DNA of 64,000 bases from Branchipolynoe longqiensis (Eukaryota > Annelida > Polychaeta > Phyllodocida > Polynoidae), in assembly GCA_030323885.1 (NCBI GenBank), contig CM059194.1, forward strand, positions 26,384,363-26,448,362, in the 5' to 3' direction. The notes under the pieces are model-generated. The model was not told where the DNA came from. It saw only the letters and a list, made by a program, of their open reading frames with translations, and did not search any database. Positions 46,650-56,670 of the stretch are shown piece after piece (within the stretch, counting starts at the first letter, position 1; each line of letters opens with the position of its first letter). The translations under genes and the position numbers were made by a program.

Positions 46650-46870
46650 AAAATATATTGAGAATTCTTATTATCGCCCATATTGACAATCCCTATTATC
46701 GCTCATATATTGAGAATCCGTATTATCGGCCATATATTGAGAATCCCTATTATCGCTCATATATTGTGGATCCCTATTATCGCTCATATATTGAGAATCG
46801 CTATTTTCGCCCATATATTGAGGATCCCTATTATCGCTCATATATTGAGAATCCCTATTATCGCCCATGG
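46650..46870. repeat. 27-bp minisatellite (ATATTGAGAATCCCTATTAT)
   Basis: About eight units of TATATTGAGAATCCCTATTA followed by TCGCTCA are arrayed in tandem. Because 27 is a multiple of three, all frames stay open on both strands, giving false repeat proteins. Confidence 0.9.
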
Positions 46871-46964
46871 CTCAGGGGTGGCAGAGGGTTAGCTGCACAA
46901 CCCACCACCCCCATCTGTGAATGGACTCAGCCAATCGGTTGACGTCCGTGTGTGCCCAACCTAA

Positions 46965-47180
46965 GACTTCTCGCTCTCATTTCTCTCTCCCACTCTTTTC
47001 ATATCTTCCTCTCTCCCCCTGTCCCTCTTCCCCTCTCTCCCTCTCCCTCTCTCTCTCTATCTTTCTCGCTCTCTCTCTCTCTATATATATATATATATTT
47101 GTTGGAGCTTTACATCATGGCAACATCTAAGGTCATATCACGATATATATAATATATATATATATACATATAATGTTTTG
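46965..47180. repeat. CTCT and TA low-complexity tract with SINE tail
   Basis: A pyrimidine tract (46970-47085) runs into a TA tract. A SINE 3' end fragment (TTGGAGCTTTACATCATGGC) is at 47101-47140, and a TRIM LTR fragment on the minus strand follows at about 47174-47237. Confidence 0.7.
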
Positions 47181-47422
47181 GGGTGATGAAAATGGGAAAC
47201 ATTGCACATAGAGTGGGAATCGAACTCACATCTGGCATAGCTATTCAATTTAAAACCGAACCAACATTTAACCTCATCGTAGTCTAACCATATTGTATTA
47301 CTAACCGTATAGTGTTGATAACTGTTATGGTCGCCAATTAATTAAAGTTGAAGTCGCTACTCAACTAATAGATTTACCTCTCATCGTGGTCACCAATTAT
47401 CCCAAGACTAGGTCTCCAGTTT

Positions 47423-47944
47423 TGTAGAATGGCTAAAGCTCGAATATGTGGTTGTGTTGGCAGGCTATAGTGAAATCAATACAGTCAAAGAGAAAGGAAG
47501 AGTATAAAGTATAAAGGAAGAGAGAGTCACGCCCTGTGGTTTAATATTTATATGGTACATGGGTTCATTGTAGAGTATCACCCCACCCCTTTCTCCCAAT
47601 GGGAAACAAGCATTCTTGGCCCTACCAATAGGGATCCAGCATTCCTGGTCCCTATGGTTACCAGTGGTCTGCCCACCACCACCAAGCTGTGTGGCTCCCC
47701 TGGCCACCACCAACCTTGAGCCTGAGTGTGGTGATCCTACCCAGCAGAGGGGGGGGGGGGGTAGGCCCTGAGTGCCCCTTACACAATTACACACAGCCCT
47801 GCCAGCACCACTATGTCTATTTACATCCCACTGAGGCACAACCAGCACATACATATATATACATACATTCACCTGGTCATGTGTACCTGATCAGTAATAG
47901 AACATTTGCATTCCCCCCGATGCCGTGAATCGGAATATTTTACA
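47423..47944 (-). mobile_element. LTR-like repeat of the TGTAAAATATTC family, copy 2
   Basis: This is the reverse-complement relative of 52416-52924, sharing AATGCTTGTTTCCCATTGGG-type, TGAACCCATGTACCATATAA-type and TGTATTGATTTCACTATAGC segments. It starts on the minus strand at TGTAAAATATTCCG. No target duplication is clear. Confidence 0.6.
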
Positions 47945-48084
47945 TAGTGATGCATGTAACCATGGGAACTAATTCATGAGACACGGTATTTAGTAAATGT
48001 GTTCTTTTCATTCTGAATGCATTACAAAGCTGCCGACCCATGTCCCTTACTCCAGCTGCTACTTGTAAAGTAAACTTTCAATTT

Positions 48085-48192
48085 CAGAATCGGATGGTTT
48101 TGAGTTTCAGTCGTTCTTTTAAATGATTTTTGTAATCGACCTTACTTTAGTTTGAAGTAATGAGATGGTAACTGTTATTTTAAGTTAAATTG
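48085..48192 (-). mobile_element. TTAA MITE fragment
   Basis: The minus-strand MITE right end, ATCGGATGGTTTTGAGTTTC and following bases, is cut by a solo TRIM LTR at 48193. Confidence 0.55.
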
Positions 48193-48371
48193 TGTAGTAG
48201 TCTGCACTGACCTCTCAGGCAAGTCACCACATAGGCAGGAAGGCGTGGGTAGTGTGGTGATGTCAGGGAGCCTATTTGGTGTAATGGTTAGCACATTGGC
48301 CCAGAATGCAAAGAGATGTGGGTTCGAGTCCCGCTCTAGGCGCGGTATTTCCCATTTTCGTCACCCCCACA
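48193..48371 (+). mobile_element. Solo LTR of the TRIM family (well preserved)
   Basis: It starts TGTAGTAGTCTGCACTGACC and ends TCACCCCCACA. It contains A-box sequence TGGTGTAATGG (here TTGGTGTAATGG) and the consensus B box GGTTCGAGTCC. No internal region is present. Confidence 0.75.
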
Positions 48372-48890
48372 TGCGATGGTTTTGAGTTTCTGTCATTTTC
48401 TGAGATAATCTATTAGGTTGATCGATATAATCTATCTTACTTCAGTTTGAAGGAACTTTTCTTTTAAATGACTAATTTTTTAGATATCTGAAGTGCAACC
48501 ATGCCAAGATAATTTTGGCAAGCACGCTAAAACTCTGAGCTTCTGCAGTAACAGATTTGATTAAATTGCCTCAGCATTCCCTTCAATGTGGCTCCAAATG
48601 CTTATAAGTGCACCAAAATCTAAGTTAGATATGTAGAATCGAACCTAGATAATTGTTTTGGTTTTGAAAATTTGAATTTTTCATCGGACTATGCAGCTTT
48701 AATTTCAAATTAATTTTATGCGCCTCAAAATTCTCCAGAGACAGGTTAGTGTACTCCACTATGCAATAAAACAATCATGCTTAATAAGTGCACCAGTATT
48801 CAAGTTGGATACATGGATTAAATATAGATTTATAACTCTTTGATTTAAACAATTTGATGCTTTCATCAGACTATGCAGCTTTAAGATACA
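48372..48890 (-). mobile_element. Two TTAA MITE copies, minus orientation
   Basis: A long copy at about 48374-48702 ends with ATCGGACTATGCAGCTTTAA. A second, internally deleted copy follows at about 48705-48884 and ends ATCAGACTATGCAGCTTTAA. Confidence 0.75.
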
Positions 48891-48960
48891 TCACAACGAT
48901 GCTACATTACTCTTTGATATTAAGCAGTTCTTGTCCGATATGGCATTTGAGCATCGAAGG

Positions 48961-49315
48961 TTAAAGCTGCATAGTCCGATGAAATATCAAATTTTCAAAA
49001 CCAAACCAATTATCTAGAATTGATTTTACATATCTAACTTAGATACTGCTGCACTTATTAAGCATTTGTTTCTGCGTAGAAGGCAATACTGAGTCAATTT
49101 AACAGAACCTGTTACTGCAGAAGTCTATGGTGTCAGAGTTTTGGCAGGCTTCCCAAAACTAATTTTCCATGTTTGCACTCAAAATATCTCAAAAGTTTAC
49201 CATTTAAAATAAAAGTAACTTTGAACTAATGTAAAGTAGATACTAGGGATCGATCTAATATATTTATCTCAGAAAAAATACAGAAATTCAAAACCATCGG
49301 ACTATGCAACTTTAA
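48961..49315. mobile_element. TTAA MITE copy (full length)
   Basis: Tips TTAAAGCTGCATAGTCCGAT and ATCGGACTATGCAACTTTAA are a nearly perfect inverted pair. Length is 355 bp. It serves as a reference copy for the family. Confidence 0.9.
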
Positions 49316-49930
49316 GTATTGAACCAAGCATATCTGAGGTCAAGACATCCTTTGGAGGACCGAGGGGCTCAAACCCCCATACTGGGATGATAGAGCATTT
49401 ATTGTGTGACGTTTGATTTAAAACCTTCATCATTCATGTCGTAGAACATGAAATGTAAATTCTAAAATTAAAGAAAACTATATATTTAAAGCAAATAACC
49501 AGAATATATATATATTTTTTCTGATATTAGACCAAGCGGCCTGATATAAGTTTTACCAGATATCAGATAATATAATCGATATCACCGTAGTGATAGCATC
49601 CTTAACACTATTTAGACATTTAAAACATGTCAATATCAGTAACACATGCGTGAAATCCAAGAGCCATTATTTCTGAATCAGATAATATAATCGATATCAC
49701 CATAGTGATTGCATCCTGAACATTCTTTAGACATTTAAAACATGTCAATATCAGTAACATATGCATAACATCCAAGAACCAATATGTCTGATTTCGATAC
49801 TGGCAAGGAGGATCCCAATCTGGATGCAAGTTAGAGTAGGGGATAAGGTGTGCACAGTTCAACAGAGAATCTCATCATGGATTCCAGATGCACCTCATGG
49901 AGACGTAGCATCTAAGTCTGTTCCACAAAG
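49316..49930. other. Intergenic sequence with a ~110-bp tandem duplication
   Basis: The block ATAATATAATCGATATCACC through TTTAGACATTTAAAACATGT with AACACATGCG occurs twice, at about 49565-49660 and 49680-49770. No gene is recognised. Confidence 0.5.
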
Positions 49931-49939
49931 CTTTGTTGG

Positions 49940-50305
49940 TTCGTTAGTTTGTTGGATGGTTGTTGGAGTTTTACGTCCTGGCAACATCTAAGGTCATATC
50001 CGGACGGGTACCGACTTGTGACAGTATGTACGCCCTCATGGCGACTTTATAATTCTGCCCCACTGGGACTAGGAGACCAGGCGGCCAGCACCATGACCTG
50101 ATATCCTACTCAGTCACATTATCCTGACACTGAGCAAACCAGTCCTTACCCTATCCTAATAATGTCGAGCGCTTGATTAAGAAAGGAACAATTTTAAAGT
50201 CATTCGTTTGATTCGACCAGGGTTCGAACCCAAGGTTTCGAATCCTATGATCTACCAAAACGTGAGACGGGTGCTCAACTCATTCGGCCATCCCGTTTGG
50301 TGACA
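49940..50305 (-). repeat. Full-length tRNA-like SINE
   Basis: On the minus strand it carries the head ACGGGATGGCCGAATGAGTT, the B-box-like GGTTCGAACCCTGG, the body and the tail CTCCAACAACCATCC. Confidence 0.8.
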
Positions 50306-50568
50306 AAACTTTGTAGTGGGAAACATCCAGATTGAAAACACTGCCAAGCGCCATAACACCATGTATTCATCAATGCAGCTTGGATGCATTTTTTGCCCAT
50401 GCGATATCATATTTATAGCATAGCTTCTAATTCTATTGCTGTATTTGAGGTTACTAACTAGAATGCTACGTCACGATATTAACCAGTGTAGTAAGTGAAT
50501 AAAACGTGTAGTGTAGTGAGTGTAGTAAGTGAATAAAACGTCTAACAATCCAATCAAATGTGTTCTTC

Positions 50569-50603
<35 letters not shown>

Positions 50604-51420
50604 CATTATTATCATTATTATTATTAAGCTCTCCTCTCAAACATTAGACTATTTATGATCCTTGATGCATTCACCTTGTGAATGCCCGTCCTGATATGAC
50701 CTTACATGTTGCTAGGACGTAAACCAACAACAAACAAAACCTTGTGAATGCCTACCTGTCTATGTGGCTCCTTGCCCCAGAGGTCAGCGTGTGCTACTTC
50801 ACTTGTCCCCCTGGAAACGTATGTTAAAAAAGTTCTGTCCGTCCATAAATCGTTGAATGCTTATAAGTACAGACATACTGAGACAGTCAATGTACTTACT
50901 TATAGGGTTCTTCACATTATTGTTCATCTCCTGCCATCCTGTTCATGCTTTCTAATAAGTTTGATGGTTATTGGAGTTTTACGTCCTAGCAACATCTAAG
51001 GTCATATCACGATGGGTACCGATTTACTATAGTGCGCACTCATGGCGACTTTATAGCTCTGCCCAACTGGGAGACCAGGCCACCAGCACCATCACCTGAT
51101 ATCCCACGCAGTCACATTATCCTGACACTGAGCCAACCGGTCCTTGCCCTATCATAATAATGCCGAGCGCCTGGCCAGGAAGCGACAAGTATCAATGTTT
51201 AAATCATTTGTTTGACTCTACCAGGATTCGAATCCCACAATCTATCAAAACGGGAAAATTTAACATTTTGTTCTTCTTATTTTTTCATATTTAAATGGCA
51301 TTCTTTTCATGCTTTCTAATAAGAATACCGTAAATCATATATTAAAGCGAGATACCCTTCTCATTTCAACATTGATCTCTGACCTCAAACATCACAGGGG
51401 CCTATTTGGGAAATACTATC
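50306..51420. other. Intergenic repeats: ATT microsatellite, TRIM and SINE fragments
   Basis: An ATT array is at 50573-50628. A TRIM LTR start plus purine tract and internal sequence on the minus strand is at about 50748-50890. A minus-strand SINE without its head is at about 50962-51250. No gene is present. Confidence 0.65.
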
Positions 51421-51449
51421 ATTTTAATTTTTAACATTTGCAATAAGTT

Positions 51450-51900
51450 TCAGTTTAAGTTGGCAGGCCTGAGCTGCTCCGCCGGCGGAGGCTGTGGGGG
51501 GTGAAGGAGTCCGGAGAGAGGGTACAGCCAGGGCCTGGAGAGCCGAGCGCAAGACCACGGTGAGGGTGCTAGGATCGAGCGGGCGGCCCGAGGGCAGCAG
51601 GAAGGCCGGGTCGTCCTGGGCCATGGTGACCAGGGCGCCGAGGGTGCCCAGGACGAACAGGGCCACGGCGTCCGAGGGCGCCGTGGGGGTATTTGAGCTC
51701 TGGATGGTGAGGTGGAGGCCACCGATCGCGGGAGCGACGTCTCCTCGGGTGATAGTGTGTGGCTCGCCCCACTCCTCTGAGGAGGGCGAGAGCAGGTTGG
51801 ATTGCCGCAGCATAGCGTAATAGCCGAGGAGGAGGGCGGCCCGAGGGATGACGCTTGAGGGCCTGGAGGAGGCCAGCTGGTCGGGCGTGATCGGCAGGGC
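51450..51900 (-). pseudogene. Second Ngaro-type tyrosine recombinase fragment
   Basis: The minus-strand frame 51813-51424 aligns by eye with the recombinase at 35668-36588: MLRQSNLL, then a GEPHTITRGDV segment, ALFV, AFLLPSGRPLDPSTLT and a degenerate GGAAQAC. The central CPVAAW region is deleted, the HSLRRG box is broken by a frameshift, and the Tyr end is missing. It is a diverged, dead relative and not a duplicate of the intact copy. Confidence 0.75.
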
Positions 51901-51984
51901 CGAAAGGGGAAGGTGGGCCGTGGCTCGCTCTCCAGTACAAGTGTTCTTTATTCAGTGTGTGGATGCTTGCCTCCCTGTTCACCA

Positions 51985-52312
51985 CTGGCCGTAAGGGCCG
52001 AATCGATAGAGCTCAGGCTTCCCGTGCGGAAGGTCAGGAGTTTGAATCCCAGCCGAGGCAAACCAACGACTTATGAAATTGATACTTATCACTTCCTAGC
52101 CTGGCACTCGGCATTAATAGGATAGGGCAAGGACTGGTTAGCACAGTATCAGGATAATGTGACTCTATGGGATATTGGGTCATGGTGCTGGTGGCCTGGT
52201 CTCCCACTGGGGAAGCACTTTAAATCGCCATGAATGCTCACTGTCACAAGTCGGTACCTGTCCTGATATGACCTTACATGTTTGTAGGATGTGAAACAAC
52301 AACAACCAATCA
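51985..52312 (+). repeat. Full-length tRNA-like SINE
   Basis: The head GGCCGTAAGGGCCGAATCGA, a B-box-like GTTTGAATCCC and the complete body are followed by a GAAACAACAACAACC tail. Confidence 0.8.
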
Positions 52313-52415
52313 ACCGACCTTCCTGCTTACAGTCATGGTCTGGTGATTCTGGAACCCACCTGAGTAACCAAAGAACCCACACTCACCTGTGACGTCCTTG
52401 CTACCAAAACAATAT

Positions 52416-52924
52416 GTAAAATTTTCCGGTATTCGGCATTGGGCAAATGCAAGTGTTCTATATACTGATCAGTGTACGTGACGAGGCGCATGTATGTATA
52501 TATATATATATGTACGTGCTGGTGGTGCCTGAGCGGGATGTAAATAGATATAGTGGTGCTGGCAGGTCTGGGTGTGATTGCACTCAGGGCCTACCCCCTC
52601 TGCTGGGATAGGGATCACCACACTCAACGGTCAAGGTTGGTGGTGGTCATGGGGCCATACAGCTTGGTGGTGGTGGGCAGACCACTGCTATCCATGGGGA
52701 CCAGGAATGCTGGATCCCTATTGGTAGGGCCAAGAATGCTTGTTTCTAATTGGGGGAAAGGGGTGGGGTGATACTCTACAATGAACCCATGTAACCATAT
52801 AAATAATAAACCAGAGGGCTGGGCTTTCTTCTTCTTCACACTTTATACTCTTTCTTTCTCTTTGTCTGTATTGATTTCACCATGGCCTGCCTATACAGCC
52901 ACAGATTCGAGCATTATACTTTAC
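52416..52924 (+). mobile_element. LTR-like repeat of the TGTAAAATATTC family, copy 3, with 4-bp target duplication
   Basis: The repeat starts TGTAAAATTTTCCGG and ends TTATACTTTACA, with AATA on both outer sides. ACCATATAAATAATAAACC near 52795 combines a TATA-like and a poly(A)-like signal, as expected in an LTR. No internal coding region exists, so it is a solo LTR. Confidence 0.65.
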
Positions 52925-53380
52925 AAATAGTTGCCAATGTCTGGGCGTCACTGGTGAATGTGGTTTTTGTCTATAAGGTGGTCGCAAAGTGTTCGAAAGC
53001 TGTAGTGTGACTGGGGTTTGAGGTATCCTGCACCACAGGGCTGCGTTCAGGGTGTGCCTCGGAGAAATTCCTGACGTCACACTAGTCTGAACGGCAAAAG
53101 CAGTCGGTTGCCTAAAAAATGGCCGCCTCCATAGCATGCAGTCATTTGTACTAAAAAAGAAGAGCTCTGATTGGCTGAATCCACTGAATTTGGCGGCCAT
53201 TTTCGAAGCACTTTTTGTCTCCTGTCTGAAAGGTGAGACGTCTCCAAGACGACTCGGAGGCGTACCCTGAACGTGGCCCTGGTCACTAGCTGAGTGGGGC
53301 ATTCGGATGCCATGATACTTTACCCCCCACCCCTATGCCCCCCGCCCTGCTCCCACACAATTTAATGGATGGATTTAAGT
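52925..53380. other. Intergenic sequence without recognised feature
   Basis: The overlapping minus-strand frames 53302-52877 and 53313-53077 do not show a known domain. Some of the sequence (AATGGCCGCC, TTTGGCGGCC) resembles common non-coding repeats seen near 16760. Confidence 0.4.
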
Positions 53381-53815
53381 TGAAGTTTTACGTCCTGGCA
53401 ACATATAAGGTAATGTCAGGGCAGTACTTGTGACGGTGCGCACTAATGGCGACTATTAGACGATTTAGGTTCCAGACGGGATGGCCGAATGAGTTAGAGC
53501 GTCCGTCTCGCATGCTAGTAGATCGTGGGGTCGTGGGGTTCGAACCCTGATCGAACCAATGACTTAAAAAGTGATACTCGTCGCTTCCTAGCCAGGCGCT
53601 CGGCATTATTAGGATAGGGCAAGGAATGGTGTGCTCAGTGTCAGGATAATGTGACTGAGTGGGATACCAGGTTATGGTGCCAGTGGCCTGGTTTCCCAGT
53701 GGGACAGCACTATAAAGTCGCCATGAGTGCGCACTGTCACAAGTCGGTACCCGTCCTGATATGAACTTAGATGTTGTTAGGACGTAAAACAACAACAACA
53801 AACAAACAAACCCTT
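53381..53815 (+). repeat. tRNA-like SINE (full length) next to an inverted tail fragment
   Basis: A minus-strand tail fragment (AAGTTTTACGTCCTGGCAAC) at 53381-53460 is followed by a complete plus-strand copy from AGACGGGATGGCCGAATGAG at about 53475, with B box GGTTCGAACCC, to the ACAACAACAAACAAAC tail at about 53812. Confidence 0.85.
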
Positions 53816-53929
53816 ATGCACATCGCATTTCAACTGGAAAGTTCAATGCACCTAACCACAGCAGGGTTTTAATAATCTGCTCACGTTATTCTACCATCTT
53901 TGTTTTTTTACATGAATATTCGCTACGTT

Positions 53930-54478
53930 TTAAAGCTGCATAGTCCGATAAAGCATCAAATCAACAACAAAAGTTGTTCTAGAATTGATTCCGTGTATCC
54001 AACTTAAATACTGAGGCACTTATTAAGCATTTGGTGCTACATAGAAGGGAACACTGACACATTTGAATAGAACCTGGTACTGCTTTAGCTTATGATGTCA
54101 GAGTTTTGGCATGCTTGTCAAAACTAATTTGACATATTGTTTACACTTCAAATATCTCAAAACTTAGCCATGTAAAATAAAAATTACTTTGAACTAAAGT
54201 AAGCTAGATTGTGACACTCAATTCAATGTTTTTATCTCAGAAAAATGACAGACACTCAAAACCATCGGACTATGCAATGTGAAAGTACAATGTCTGAACA
54301 CTTCGAGTTCTGGATACTGAATGGTTTATTCACGGCGCAGGGCACGCTTGACCCGCCGCTAAACTTTCCATGACGTCATCTCATTTGCATATCTCTTTGT
54401 CCCCAACTCTGCATATCGTTAACATATATTACCCACAGGTCTAGACGTCTATTACGCATATATCACATGCAACTTTAA
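53930..54478. mobile_element. TTAA MITE copy with a solo LTR inserted in its right tip
   Basis: The left tip TTAAAGCTGCATAGTCCGAT and right tip, split by an LTR, are present. Removing the LTR and one target duplication rejoins ACTATGCAACTTTAA. The body landmarks are those of the family. Confidence 0.85.
54278..54467 (+). mobile_element. Solo LTR (TGTGA...TCACA) with TGCAA target duplication
   Basis: The 190-bp repeat starts TGTGAAAGTACAATGTC and ends ATATATCACA. TGCAA at 54273-54277 and 54468-54472 is a 5-bp duplication. It is the second copy of the repeat at 700-890. Confidence 0.85.
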
Positions 54479-55000
54479 CTAAATATGAGCTAACGTGAGC
54501 CGACGTAGGTGAATTTTGGTCATTACATTGAGGTATGGCGGGTTACATCATGCTTACGTTAGGCAGACGTCGAGTTATGTCGAGATACATCAGGTTATGT
54601 CGAGTTACAGCAGTGCGCATCAAGGTTTTGGACATACCCAAAACTTTCAACGTAGCTCAACGTGAAGCAGTTACGTTGGGATGATGTTACACTCACGTTA
54701 CGCCGATGTTAAGCGTGTGATAGAGCTGCGTTGGCTATGTTAGATCAACGTTGTCATACGTCAGAGTGACGCACATGCGGGAGGAAGGCGCTCCCCACGC
54801 TAAGACGACATGGGTTAACGTATCTCAACATAGGTCAAATGTGTCTGTGGCCCGTGCCTAGCATTGCTCAAACGTTTCGCAAACGTGTCCTAACGTAGTT
54901 GACGTCGTTGACGAATGTCTAGCTTGCGCATAACCTCTGTGACGTCCTTCAAATGTATTCGAACGTATTGTGAACATGGTGTGAACGTGTTGCCCTCAAG

Positions 55001-55010
55001 TATATAAAGA
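55001..55010 (+). promoter_or_regulatory. TATA box of Harbinger A transposase
   Basis: GTATATAAAG lies about 60 bases before the first recognisable transposase codons. The equivalent GTATATAAAT is present in element B at about 61165, so the position is conserved. Confidence 0.6.
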
Positions 55011-55024
55011 CCTACGATGTCCTC

Positions 55025-56282
55025 CTGTCAGCAGAACAGCTCAGCTCTTCGCAGCCAATACATGTGCCTGAGTGGGTCATGCAGGACTACCAACTGGCCA
55101 TTCTCAAAGTTCACCATGAGACAAATGTGTTGTTACTGCGCTATATTGAGGCTAGAAGGAGAAGGAAAAAATCTCGCCCGAAGCGATTGTGGGTGCAGCA
55201 GTGGATCGGGAGGTGGCATGAGTTTGGCTTGTATGATCAGCTTCTGGTGGAACTTCGTAACGAGGACACGGCTTCCTTCGTCAACTTCATGCAGATGCCT
55301 CCCCAGATGTTCGACGAGATGCTAGCCAGAGTGGGTCTGCAGATCACCAAAAGTTACACTACCTACAGGGAGCCGCTGGAGCCTGGCCTGAAGCTGGCCC
55401 TCACTCTGCATCACCTACCATCGGGCAACAAGTACGCTTCCATGAAGTTTGGGTGGAGGGTGCCACCCAACGCCCAATCTCTCATCGTGAGAGAGGTATG
55501 CAAGTCCATCATTGCCGAGTACATCGACAAGGTGATGACCTGCCCCACCACTCCGGAGGGATGGCATGCCATCTGCGACAACTTCTTGGAGAGGTGGAAC
55601 TTCCCCCATACCTGCGGGACACTTGATAGGAAGCATGTTGCCTGCCGGTGTCCCCCAAAGAGTGGATCTCTCTACTACAACTATAAGGGATCCTACTCCA
55701 TAGTTCTCATGGCACTCGTTGATGCAGACTACAGGTTCATCTGGGACGATGTTGGTGGTGAAGGCTCCGCATCAGATGCAGGTGTTCAATGATTCTGAGC
55801 TGAAGGCCAGCACTGAAGATGGTACCATATGTTTCCCGGAAGCCGAGCCTATTGTGCCCGGCCAGAGTACGGTTCCATACTTTCTGATCGGTGACGATGC
55901 CTTCGGCCTACGCCTGACGATGATGAAGCCGTACAGCAGGAGGGGTATGGCGCATGAGGAACGCATCTTCAACTACACAATTTCCCAAGCTCGTGGAGAA
56001 TGCATTCGGCATCCTAGCAAACCAATTTCAGGTTCTGCTCAGCATGATGCAGCACCACCCCTTCACCATGAAGCTCATCTTCACAGCGTACATGGTCATA
56101 CACACCATGATGAGGATCTGATATCCCATGCTCCAGAATCAGCATGGAGACATAGGAACACAATTACCTGGTCAGAACACTGGCTCCAGGGCAAGAAAGG
56201 AACAGTGGAATGTCCTCAAAGACTGGGTCAACTCACCAGCGGGATCAGTGGAATGGCAGGAGAATATGATATGAATATATGA
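55025..56282 (+). pseudogene. Harbinger A transposase (frameshifted DDE nuclease)
   Basis: Frame 55064-55792 gives the N-terminus, with a basic ARRRRKK stretch and FVNFMQMPPQMFDEML. The nuclease start TLDRKHVACRCP carries the first catalytic Asp but has Arg where element B has Gly. VDADYRFIWDDVGG follows. A frameshift near 55785 moves the reading to 55719-56282 (VFNDSELKAS, YFLIGDDAFG, RIFNYTISQAR). A small deletion near 55995 then removes the VVENAFG segment holding the catalytic Glu. The protein would cut and paste the element together with ORF2. About 350 residues are recognisable. Confidence 0.85.
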
Positions 56283-56670
56283 AGTGTGTGCACTGGGATA
56301 TTTCTGTACTGTGGTGTCATCATTTCTGAAGTGTACAGTGAGATATGCAAAAAGGTGATATGTACAAATGTACTGTGTGATATGTAATAAAAGTGATATG
56401 TACAAATGTCATTTCTGAAATGTACTTGGTGATATGCAAAAATGTGAGATGTTCAGATATTATAGCTCAGTTAAATAAAAGATATCAATCTGTTATTGAT
56501 ATCAAACCTTAATGTACGTGTCAGTTATAATTGTGGGTGGGGGAAAAAGGGGGAATAAATTATATATATTTGGATGAGATATTTCCGGCGAAGATTACTG
56601 TAATTAACACTGACAAAATTTACATGTCAGTTATTTTAAGGGGGAAAGGAGAGGAAAGTGATGATGTTTA

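Noticed and set aside
46658..46942. Tyr-Arg-Ser-Tyr-Ile-Glu-Asn-Pro-type repeat protein
   Set aside because: The unit is a 27-bp non-coding minisatellite, open in all frames because 27 is divisible by three.
52877..53313. Overlapping minus-strand ORFs of 141 and 78 residues
   Set aside because: Two frames over the same bases, no domain, no splice support; repeat-like sequence.
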